Source: Myxococcales bacterium
GTDB lineage: Bacteria > Myxococcota_A > Bradymonadia > REDH01
NCBI GenBank assembly: GCA_020633625.1
Contig: JACKDJ010000053.1
Span: forward strand, 1-15,412
DNA: 15,412 bases
Reading direction: 5' to 3'
The first letter of the stretch is position 1; each line of letters starts with the position of its first letter. Under the pieces are notes generated by a model, which saw only the letters and a list, made by a program, of their open reading frames with translations, had not been told where the DNA came from and ran no database searches. The position numbers and the translations under genes were made by a program. Of this stretch, positions 6,429 to 13,040 are shown in pieces.

Positions 6429-6823
6429 ATCGCCGGGTACGAGAACGTTGGCAGGTACGTTGGGGGCTCGGGCTCTCCCACGGGCGCCCCGTCAAGCTCG
6501 ATCCACGCGTGCCCCTCGAGAGGGCCTTCGGGCAAGACCCCCATCACGAACCGGGGTTGGAAGCCGAGCTCTCGCAACAGCCTGAAGCGACACAGCGCGC
6601 GGTGCAAGCACGTCGTGCGGGGACGCTCCCGGTTCCGGAGCAGCCTCGCGGTGAGGCGCATGACGCGATCGCGCTCCGCCCATGCGCCAAGCACCGGCGC
6701 GGACGGCCCGCGGTCGAGCGCGGCGACGCACTGGTCCAGCGGCTGACTCCGGAGCCGCGCCTCGACCTCCACACGCGCTCGCGCGAGGCGGCCCGCGCAG
6801 CGGAGGTCGTGCGCGGTGATCAA
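6425..6823 (-). CDS. lasso B2-type transglutaminase-like leader protease
   Basis: A 132-aa protein of the Transglut_core3 / lasso B2 type. The family is a cysteine protease of transglutaminase fold that removes the leader after B1 binding. Cys72 lies in TTCLHRALCRFRLLRELGF and His105 in GHAWIELDG, both as in the family. The third triad position, usually Asp about 12 residues after the His, appears to be Glu117 (PVGEPEPP), although D111 is nearby. TTG at 6823 is taken as start: it overlaps the radical SAM stop in TTGA and has GAGAGGG 7 bases upstream. Upstream in-frame sequence is Arg-rich and lies antisense-free within the radical SAM gene, so it is rejected. It is translationally coupled to both neighbours. 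The length is normal for a B2 that works with a separate B1. Confidence 0.88.
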   Translation of the reverse strand: MITAHDLRCAGRLARARVEVEARLRSQPLDQCVAALDRGPSAPVLGAWAERDRVMRLTARLLRNRERPRTTCLHRALCRFRLLRELGFQPRFVMGVLPEGPLEGHAWIELDGAPVGEPEPPTYLPTFSYPAM

Positions 6824-7866
6824 TCCGCGCCCTCTCGCGGGGCCCAAGCGCCGCGCCAGCGCTCTCGCACCGCGCGCGGCCCGCCAACCCCGTCGTCCGT
6901 CCAGTGTGGCTTGCCGAAGCACTTGAGGCAGAAGTTGCACGGGGAGGTGTCCCAGCCACGCACCTCCCCGGCGGCGATCGCGTCGAGCCGCTGGGCGATG
7001 GCGCCCGCGGTCATCGCCATCATGAGGCGGTGCGCGTCCACGAGGCTCGTCGTCCGTAGGTCGGCGATACGGTCGGCCGGGGGCCCGTCCGACGGGATCC
7101 CCGCGTGCCGGCAGCACAAGTTGAGGTTGCCCTCGACGTCGACGTGGAGCACCTCGCTCGTGAACGCCTCGCACATCACGAACGGCGACGGAGCCGGGAA
7201 GCCGTCGCTGAACGAGACCGGGATCGCCAGCGCCGCGTTCATCTGCTCCACGCGCTCCCGGGCGCGCCGGGCGGCGCTCGCGTCGACCCGCAGCGACGCG
7301 TCGAGGAGGGTTCCCGTCGGCTGCGTCATCTCGAACGACACCCGCCCGGCGCCAAGCTGGGCCGCCATGAGCGCGAGCTGCTCGATCTCGTCGATGTTGC
7401 GGCGATTTACGGCCATCTGGAGCACGAATGGGACGCCGTTCGCCTGGCAGAGCGCCGCTGCGGCGAGGACTCCGCGGAAGCTGCCAGCACCGCGGATCCC
7501 GTCGTGTGTCGCCTCGGTCGCGCCGTCGAGCGAGAGGTCGACCGCTGTCAGACCCGCGCGCCGCGCAGGCACTGCCAGGATCGATGGGAGGACCCGCTCC
7601 AGCCGCAGCCCGTTCGTCACGAAGTGCCAGGCGAGGTCGCGCTCGACGATGACGTCGACGATGTCCAAGAAGCGCGGGTGGAGCGTCGGCTCCCCTCCGG
7701 TCAGCGCCACTTCGTGAGCAGCGTAGTCGCGCACGGCCTGATCCAGGACTCGCGCGACGAGGTCGACGTCGATGTCTACCGGCCGGCGCGCCGGATCACG
7801 GAGGCAGTGATCGCAGTTTAGCTGGCACCGGTCGGTGACATGGAATGCGATCCACGAGACGGCCAC
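6820..7866 (-). CDS. radical SAM/SPASM peptide maturase
   Basis: A 348-aa radical SAM enzyme. The [4Fe-4S]-SAM motif CQLNCDHC gives Cys14, Cys18 and Cys21 (CxxxCxxC), followed by GGEP (57-60) and a TIM-barrel pattern (HFVTNG, VDLSLDGATEATHDGIRG). The C-terminal part carries Cys232, Cys251, Cys252 and the cluster CNFCLKC (310, 313, 316), which looks like a SPASM/twitch auxiliary iron-sulfur domain as found in peptide-modifying members. GTG 7866 is preferred over GTG 7914 because GAGG lies 4 bases upstream of it and a possible -10 box (TACGCT, 7928-7923) would leave the longer form without a leader; the longer form would add 16 residues. The gene leads the radical SAM-B2-B1 set by 4-base overlap. 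The target is presumably the precursor at 3688-3849; the reaction is unknown. Confidence 0.9.
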   Translation of the reverse strand: MAVSWIAFHVTDRCQLNCDHCLRDPARRPVDIDVDLVARVLDQAVRDYAAHEVALTGGEPTLHPRFLDIVDVIVERDLAWHFVTNGLRLERVLPSILAVPARRAGLTAVDLSLDGATEATHDGIRGAGSFRGVLAAAALCQANGVPFVLQMAVNRRNIDEIEQLALMAAQLGAGRVSFEMTQPTGTLLDASLRVDASAARRARERVEQMNAALAIPVSFSDGFPAPSPFVMCEAFTSEVLHVDVEGNLNLCCRHAGIPSDGPPADRIADLRTTSLVDAHRLMMAMTAGAIAQRLDAIAAGEVRGWDTSPCNFCLKCFGKPHWTDDGVGGPRAVRERWRGAWAPREGAD

Positions 7867-7948
7867 TGGACCTCGAAACGGCGATTGGAGGCGGCAACGA
7901 GGGAGCGCCGCCACGCCAACACAGCGTAGGGTGACCCCACGAAACGCG

Positions 7949-7981
7949 CCAGCCCGGCGAGGCGGACCTCAGCCGGGCTGG
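7949..7981. terminator. strong intergenic hairpin between the RiPP locus and the propeller lipoprotein
   Basis: CCAGCCCGGC (7949-7958) pairs perfectly with GCCGGGCTGG (7972-7981), a 10-bp stem with a 13-base loop. It lies 28 bases past the stop of the lipoprotein gene at 8010 and before the radical SAM gene on the same strand. It is a good candidate to end lipoprotein transcription, but no T-run follows, so intrinsic termination is not certain. Confidence 0.5.
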
Positions 7982-8009
7982 AGCTGCGAATCGGCGGAGC
8001 TACGCGAGA

Positions 8010-9416
8010 TCAGTCGAGCGACGCCGGCAGATCCGTGTAGGCCTGCACGGTGGCGTTCGGCGTCGATTCACGCGCGGCGGGCGTCTGGGTGATGTTCAGC
8101 AGCGTCGCCGACGAGCTCATGTCGACGGTGGCGATGTCGAGGATACAGTCCGACGACGGGGTGTCGCAGTCGCCACCGCTAGCGAGCTGAAGCCGCGAGC
8201 AGATCAGCCGGTCGGCGTCGCCGTAGTAGGCACACGCGCCGCCGCCGTTCGCCGACAGGGCCGTCGGCACGGTCTCGGTGTACAGCGGCGAGGTCGTCGC
8301 GTCGGGGTCGACGCCGACCCGGGTCAAGGTGCCGCCGATGTCGATCAGGATCTCCTGGCCGTTGGCACGCGCCGCGATCGCGACCGACGTCGAGTTGGCG
8401 CCGAACGTCACCTGCTCGGTGGCGCCGTCCGAGAGCGCCTTTCGCCAGACGTCAGCGGACGTACCCGGGATGCCGGTGATGTAGAAGATCTCGGTTCCGT
8501 CGGAGCTCCATGTCGCGGAGCTAACGAAGCGCGAGGTCTGCTCGGCCTGGACCACGTCGGTACGCGCCGTGACGTTGGAGCCGTCGAGGCCCGCCGTGAA
8601 GACGTTCCAGACGTCCGGGTCGGAGGCGCGCTTGCCGCCGAACACGAGCTGGCTGCCGTCGGGCGACACGACCGGGTACCGCAGCGCGGTGAACTGATTG
8701 CCGGTCAGGACGTCCTCAAACTCGCCCGTCGCCAGCTCGAGCACGCGGATCCAGGTGCCAGTCGCGTCGATGACGACGTAGACGACATGCGTCCCGTCGG
8801 GCGTGAACGCAGGGTCCTTGGTCCGCCAGATCGTGGCGTCAGGGCCGGGAAGGGTGAACGGTCCAAGAGCGCGATCCGACGAGACCAGGACCGCGCGGTC
8901 GTTCGTCCCGCTCGTGTTCTCGGTGTACGCGACCCATGCCTCGTAGTTCGACGAGACGGGGACGTCGGTGTCGACCGGGGGATCGTCCGGTCCGATCTCG
9001 ATCGGCGGATCGTCCGGGACGTCGATGCAGTCCGCGCCGTCGCACTCATCGACGTCCACCACCTCCTCGTCTGGCACGTCGGTGGTGTCGGGCTCGTCGG
9101 TCGCGTCGGGCTCGTCGCTCGTGTCGGTGTCGACCGTCGGGTCTTCGCCGATGTCGGTCGTTGCGTCCGGCTCGTCGCTCGTGTCGCCCGTCTCGATCGG
9201 CTCACAGGTCCCGGGCTGGCCGAAGACCGGCATGCTGCAGGTCTCGACCATCGGATTGGGGCACGGCGAAGTCAGCGAGCATTCGCAGTGCTCGCCGACA
9301 CCACACTCCTTCTTGTCGTCGTCTCCGCCACAGCCACCGGAGGCCGCGAGCGCGAGGGTGAGACCTGCCGACAGTGCGCCGAGGCGGCTCGCCTTCAGCA
9401 TTCCGTACTTCTTCAT
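8010..9416 (-). CDS. TolB-like PD40 beta-propeller lipoprotein with Asp-rich linker
   Basis: A 468-aa protein. ATG at 9416 has a near-perfect ribosome site (GGAGGA, 4 bases upstream), so the upstream in-frame ATG at 9491 is rejected. The signal peptide runs to a lipobox-like SGGC with Cys29. A short Cys-rich segment follows (CGVGEHCECSLTSPC and two more Cys). A long acidic linker then carries TSDEPDAT twice plus EPDTTDVPDEE. The C-terminal 300 residues hold PD40/WD40-like units: FTPDGTHVVYVV, VSPDGSQLVFGG and WSSDGTEIFYIT. These are TolB-type propeller blades (xSPDGxxIxF). Role: probably an outer-membrane or surface lipoprotein that binds protein or ligand; nothing more specific is visible. 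It is flanked by hairpins on both sides, so it appears to be a single-gene unit. Confidence 0.88.
   Translation of the reverse strand: MKKYGMLKASRLGALSAGLTLALAASGGCGGDDDKKECGVGEHCECSLTSPCPNPMVETCSMPVFGQPGTCEPIETGDTSDEPDATTDIGEDPTVDTDTSDEPDATDEPDTTDVPDEEVVDVDECDGADCIDVPDDPPIEIGPDDPPVDTDVPVSSNYEAWVAYTENTSGTNDRAVLVSSDRALGPFTLPGPDATIWRTKDPAFTPDGTHVVYVVIDATGTWIRVLELATGEFEDVLTGNQFTALRYPVVSPDGSQLVFGGKRASDPDVWNVFTAGLDGSNVTARTDVVQAEQTSRFVSSATWSSDGTEIFYITGIPGTSADVWRKALSDGATEQVTFGANSTSVAIAARANGQEILIDIGGTLTRVGVDPDATTSPLYTETVPTALSANGGGACAYYGDADRLICSRLQLASGGDCDTPSSDCILDIATVDMSSSATLLNITQTPAARESTPNATVQAYTDLPASLD
9103..9186 (-). repeat. in-gene 24-bp repeat coding for an acidic linker
   Basis: A 24-base unit at 9103-9126 recurs at 9163-9186 with one mismatch (9108 versus 9168), spaced by 60 bases. 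It encodes DTSDEPDA twice in the Asp-rich linker of the propeller lipoprotein. Such repeats are prone to length change by slippage, so linker length may vary between strains. Confidence 0.6.
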
Positions 9417-9457
9417 TCGATCCTCCGGCGCGTGCGCCTGCTGCGAAAGTCTGCGTG

Positions 9458-9486
9458 AGCGTATGGGAGAGTCAGGCACGAGTAAA
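9458..9486 (-). promoter_or_regulatory. candidate promoter of the propeller lipoprotein gene
   Basis: On minus, TTTACT (9486-9481) is followed after 17 bases by TACGCT (9463-9458). They match 4 of 6 and 3 of 6 consensus positions. The predicted start lies about 9451, giving a leader of roughly 35 nt that contains the GGAGGA ribosome site of the ATG at 9416. Confidence 0.35.
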
Positions 9487-9508
9487 GCCAACCAGGGGCA
9501 GGCGGCCG

Positions 9509-9532
9509 GACGGTCGCGCGCCGGCGACCGTC
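9509..9532 (-). terminator. hairpin overlapping the stop of the zinc-ribbon gene
   Basis: GACGGTCGC (9509-9517) and GCGACCGTC (9524-9532) form a perfect 9-bp GC-rich stem with a 6-base loop. It covers two bases of the stop codon (9531-9533) of the zinc-ribbon gene. The position suits a terminator of that gene, but no T-run follows. Confidence 0.5.
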
Positions 9533-10937
9533 AGTTTCCCGCGGGGACGATGCGCCACTCGGTCATCCGCTGCGCCCCTTCCGGCTCGACGGTGATGACG
9601 ATCAGGCCGGTGTCCATCGACGGCGTTACGACGCGCCCCGAGAGGTTCGTGGCGGTCGAGCGTCCCTGGACGCCATCGAACCGATACTCGGCGTGGCGCC
9701 CCTGCCAGTACTCGAGTTCGTGCAGCAGCGCCGGCGCCTCGACCTCCGCGAAGACGCTAGGCGCGAAGTGCTGCTCGAGCTCGGAGACAGTGACGTGGCG
9801 CGTCTCGTCGTTGAGCACCTCGATGACCCACGCGAGCTGATGCCCCGCTGGCGTGTCCGGGATCTTCGGCGGCTGCGTCAGGACGTGGTAGCCGCCGGCC
9901 GCGGCGCCGATGAGCACGAGGAGGCCGAGGAGGAGCCTCGTCCGCTTCGGCACCAACTCCTTCGACGGCTCCTTCTCTTTGGTCGACTTCGACTTCACCG
10001 GCGACGTCCTTCCCGTCGTCGTGACCGGGGAGGCGCGGCCGGTCGTCACGGCGGCGCGAGCGGCAGCCTGCGCGGCCTCGGACGTGTACTCGTTCGGAGC
10101 CGGGGGAGGCGGGGCTGGGGCGACATCTGCGGCGGCGGCGGCCGCTGCCGCGAGCTGCGCCGGTCGGGCGCCGCTCTGGAGCGCGGCGGTGCGCCGCGTC
10201 CGAGACGAGTATCCCTGCGCCCGCACGGACGCGAGCTCGTCGATCGACGCCACCGGCTCGAAGGTGTCGCCGCCGTCGGCGGATGCCTCGAGGTCGTCGA
10301 ACGACGTCCGTGTCTCGAGCCAGGCGCGGAGTGAGTCCAGGTCGGTAAAGTCGTAAATCATCGCGCCGGCCGCCCGGACCTTCCACGGGCCGCGAGGGCG
10401 CACGCGGGCCTGCGACGGGGGCGTCGCCGACGGCAGGGAGCCCGTGTCCTGCGACGACGCGGCTGCGAGCGGCTCCGCGATTGGCTGGCCTCCCGAAGGA
10501 CGGACGGTCGGCGGGAGGTGGCGACCAGTCACTCGGACCCCACCTCGCTCACCCCGCTCGATCCCCGGAACGGCGATACCCTGGCGCCCAGAGTCGCTCG
10601 CACCGGACGCTGCACGTGCCGCGCTCAACAGCGCTGGGTCCAGCGAGGGCATGCTGGAGGTGACGCTGAAACGGCTGGAGGTCAGGCCACGGGGGCGCGA
10701 GGGGTCTGGCGAGTCGCCCGAAGGGGCCGCCGCCGCCGTGTCGCGCGCCGCGTTGTCCGTCGTCGTCGGGCCGGGGCTCTCCACCGGTGCCGCCGCCGGC
10801 CCCTCTGCCACCGCGCTGGGTGGTGCCACGAGGAACACCTGCTTGCACGCTGGGCACCGAATGTTGGCGCCGCCCTCCGGGAGCTTGCTCTCGTCTAGCT
10901 TCCCAGCGGTGCCGCAGTGCGGGCACTCGATCTTCAT
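9531..10937 (-). CDS. MJ0042-type zinc-ribbon, single-TM protein with LpqF/ORF12-like C-terminal domain
   Basis: A 468-aa protein; ATG at 10937 with TAGGGTG about 3 bases upstream. N-terminal zinc ribbon: Cys5, Cys8, Cys28, Cys31 in the pattern CPHC...LPEGGANIRCPAC, as in the MJ0042 family abundant in myxobacteria. Residues about 35-180 are low-complexity Ala/Pro/Ser. Residues about 184-243 (WKVRAAGAMIYDF...SFDDLEASADG) resemble a GYF_2/DUF4339-like module. Another Ala/Pro-rich linker leads to KRTR and one membrane helix (about 334-354), implying cytoplasmic N and periplasmic C-terminus. The last 100 residues (HQLAWVIEVLND...HFAPSVFAEV...) recall the small helical domain N-terminal to beta-lactamase-like proteins of the Cpe/LpqF type; this match is from memory and tentative. 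Function unknown; a sensor or scaffold is plausible. It lies behind a hairpin-containing gap from the TPR gene. Confidence 0.85.
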   Translation of the reverse strand: MKIECPHCGTAGKLDESKLPEGGANIRCPACKQVFLVAPPSAVAEGPAAAPVESPGPTTTDNAARDTAAAAPSGDSPDPSRPRGLTSSRFSVTSSMPSLDPALLSAARAASGASDSGRQGIAVPGIERGERGGVRVTGRHLPPTVRPSGGQPIAEPLAAASSQDTGSLPSATPPSQARVRPRGPWKVRAAGAMIYDFTDLDSLRAWLETRTSFDDLEASADGGDTFEPVASIDELASVRAQGYSSRTRRTAALQSGARPAQLAAAAAAAADVAPAPPPPAPNEYTSEAAQAAARAAVTTGRASPVTTTGRTSPVKSKSTKEKEPSKELVPKRTRLLLGLLVLIGAAAGGYHVLTQPPKIPDTPAGHQLAWVIEVLNDETRHVTVSELEQHFAPSVFAEVEAPALLHELEYWQGRHAEYRFDGVQGRSTATNLSGRVVTPSMDTGLIVITVEPEGAQRMTEWRIVPAGN

Positions 10938-10991
10938 GACACCCTACTGGTTGCGTCGTCGGGGGGGGCAACCCCTCACCCTCTACCCGAC

Positions 10992-11058
10992 GCCCGGCGG
11001 CCCGTCAAAGGAACGGCAAGGCGGTGCCGAAGCGTCCCGACCGAGCGCGCCGCCGGGC
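10992..11058 (-). terminator. nested inverted repeat after the kinase-TPR operon
   Basis: GCCCGGCGG (10992-11000) and CCGCCGGGC (11050-11058) are exact reverse complements enclosing a 49-base loop. Inside is a second small hairpin (CGGCA 11014-11018, TGCCG 11025-11029). It starts 9 bases past the TPR stop and is a candidate terminator or mRNA 3' structure. The rest of the gap up to 10938 contains an 8-G run (10961-10968) and nothing else clear. Confidence 0.35.
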
Positions 11059-11066
11059 TGGTGGCG

Positions 11067-13040
11067 TCAGTCTGCGACCAGCGTCGGGTCCAACCCAACC
11101 TCTTCCGACAGTCGGTGATACTCTGGCGACACTGCGTACAGCGCGAGGTCCACTTTCCGCGCGTCGAGCCGCTCGGGCTCGCGCAGCACCCCGTGGCGAG
11201 CCACCATCGCGAGCGACGCGTCGATGTCGTTCGCCACGAGCAGCCCCGTTCGGGCCGCTTCGGCCGATACGAGCGCCGCCCACTCCTGAATTCGCGGAAG
11301 CGGCCCGCCGGTGTCCAGCCGCCGGATGACATCCTGCAGCGGCGCCTCCCACGCGGCCGTCATCGCCGCACGACCCGCCTCCCGAGTCCGTTGCACCAGC
11401 GCGGGGTCGCACCGGTCCGCCCCCGGGAGGTCGACCCCCGCGATCGCGCGGACTACGGCCAACAGCTGGCTCGTGGTCAGAAGCCCTGCGAGGAAGAACC
11501 TGGGCTGCGACATCGTCAGCAGCTGAGCCGCTTGAAAGCGCAGCGCCGGGGAGTCCTCGGCGCCAAGCACGTCCGTCCCGATGATGAAGCTAGGATCGAC
11601 GAGGAACGCGCTCGCAATCCCTAGGCTGCGCCGGTTTCCGTACAGACGCGGCGGGTGACTGAACCCGAGGTCCGCGCTGACCTCCGTGAAGACCCGCACC
11701 ACCGGCAGGTCCTCGCTCGCGTCCAGCTCGTCGCGTGCTCCGAGCGCGTGGTCCTTGAGCTCGTGCGCGAAGATGTGGCCCACCACATGGTAGGCGATGT
11801 GGAAGAGCGCATCGAGCGCCGCCCGACGCGACCGAGGCCGAACGAAGCGGTTGCGCAGCTCGTCAGTGAGCGGTCGTGCGAACCGGCGCGGCACCCACCG
11901 AGGTGTGGCGTCCAGGGCGGCCCGTGTGTTCGGGTTGCCGCCACCGAGCGCCACGACGACCCGGAGCACGGACTCGCCATGCACGCGAGCCCCGCTCTCG
12001 ACCAGGGCGTGTCCATAGCGCTCGACCGTCGTGAGGTCGCCAGGGTTCTGCACGACGAGGTGCCAGAGCTCATCGACCGGCTGCACCTCCTCGTGCATTC
12101 CCGTCGGCTTGTAAACGGCGCCTTCGTCGGCGCGGGATCGGTGACGCTCGGCCTGCTCGTACTCGGTCGCCGCGCGCGTGGGGTCGTCGAGCTGCCGGGC
12201 CGACAGGTCACCCATGTTCCGCCAGAGCAATGCAAGCACCGCCTGATTCTCGTCGCTCGTGGGGTCGAGCCGGTCGACCATCCGCCCAAACGCGGCGTGC
12301 GCTTCGGCCCACAGCCCGACCTCGGAGAGCAGCCCCGTTTGGGCGTCCCACAAACGCAGGAGCGACGGGCGGCGTGTCAGCGCCGCGTCGAGCTCCGCCG
12401 AGAGTCCGCGCGCCACCTCGATCGCCTCCGCGCGGCGCTCGCATTCGATCAACGCCCGTACGAGCTCGCGACCGATCGCGGCGCGTCGCTCGGGGTCGGA
12501 CGCGGCGGCGAGCAGCCGCCGCCGCGCCATGATCGCGACGTCGAGCTCCGCCGCCGCCTCGAGCGCGGTGACTCGAAGCTCGCGCAGCCGTGCGTCGGTG
12601 GGCGCCACTCGCAGCGCCGCGTCCAGCCGCGAAAGCGCGGCGCCAGGCTCCCCGCCGCGAAGGTACGACTCCGCGAGAAGCGCAGACAGAGACGCCACTG
12701 CCGCCGGCTTCATATCATCGCCGTGATGCACGAACACGCCCTCGAGCACGTCCCACGCCTCAACGTCCCGCTCCGCGCGCAGCAGCAGTCGGCCGAGGGC
12801 GAGCGACACATGACGGTCCACGGGATCCCAGTGGTGCGCGACCGTCAGGGAGGTCAGCGCGGTCTCGACTTGGTCCAGCTCCAGCGCAGAGAGCCCGATC
12901 CATGTATGTAGCTCTGCCGCTCGACGTGCGCCGAGCGTCTCGCCCAACGAGTCGATGGCGTCGCGCCCGGTCTCGATCGCGGCCTCGAAGAGGCGGCGCC
13001 GGTACAGAGACTCGACCTCGGCGACGACCCGATCCGTCAT
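11067..13040 (-). CDS. large TPR-repeat protein with uncharacterised C-terminal half
   Basis: A 657-aa protein without a signal peptide. The N-terminal about 300 residues are amphipathic helical repeats of TPR character, with Ala/Leu-rich pairs such as LFEAAIETGRDAIDSLG, LHTWIGLSALELDQVETAL, LAESYLRGGEPGAALSRLDA and LLWRNMGDLSARQLDDPTRA. The C-terminal half is not a named domain to me. It contains a His-rich stretch near residues 413-436 (FHIAYHVVGHIFAHELKDH), then FIIGTDVLGAEDSPALRFQAAQLL. This second pattern recurs, as I remember it, in large myxobacterial TPR proteins of unknown function. HELKDH is not the HExxH zinc-protease motif. ATG at 13040 overlaps the kinase stop in ATGA, so the two are translationally coupled; a role as adaptor or substrate of the kinase is inferred. 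Confidence 0.87.
   Translation of the reverse strand: MTDRVVAEVESLYRRRLFEAAIETGRDAIDSLGETLGARRAAELHTWIGLSALELDQVETALTSLTVAHHWDPVDRHVSLALGRLLLRAERDVEAWDVLEGVFVHHGDDMKPAAVASLSALLAESYLRGGEPGAALSRLDAALRVAPTDARLRELRVTALEAAAELDVAIMARRRLLAAASDPERRAAIGRELVRALIECERRAEAIEVARGLSAELDAALTRRPSLLRLWDAQTGLLSEVGLWAEAHAAFGRMVDRLDPTSDENQAVLALLWRNMGDLSARQLDDPTRAATEYEQAERHRSRADEGAVYKPTGMHEEVQPVDELWHLVVQNPGDLTTVERYGHALVESGARVHGESVLRVVVALGGGNPNTRAALDATPRWVPRRFARPLTDELRNRFVRPRSRRAALDALFHIAYHVVGHIFAHELKDHALGARDELDASEDLPVVRVFTEVSADLGFSHPPRLYGNRRSLGIASAFLVDPSFIIGTDVLGAEDSPALRFQAAQLLTMSQPRFFLAGLLTTSQLLAVVRAIAGVDLPGADRCDPALVQRTREAGRAAMTAAWEAPLQDVIRRLDTGGPLPRIQEWAALVSAEAARTGLLVANDIDASLAMVARHGVLREPERLDARKVDLALYAVSPEYHRLSEEVGLDPTLVAD

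Noticed and set aside
7923..7951. Possible promoter for the radical SAM set (TACGCT at 7928-7923, TGGCGC 17 bases upstream)
   Set aside because: The -35 box matches only 3 of 6 positions and overlaps the hairpin arm; used only as weak support for the shorter start.
11730..11805. HELKDH in the TPR protein as a zinc-protease motif
   Set aside because: The zincin motif is HExxH; here the spacing is HExxxH and no third ligand pattern is visible.
11655..12911. 418-codon plus-strand ORF opposite the TPR gene
   Set aside because: Arg-rich composition with no domain; typical antisense shadow of a high-GC gene whose minus-strand frame is a good TPR protein.
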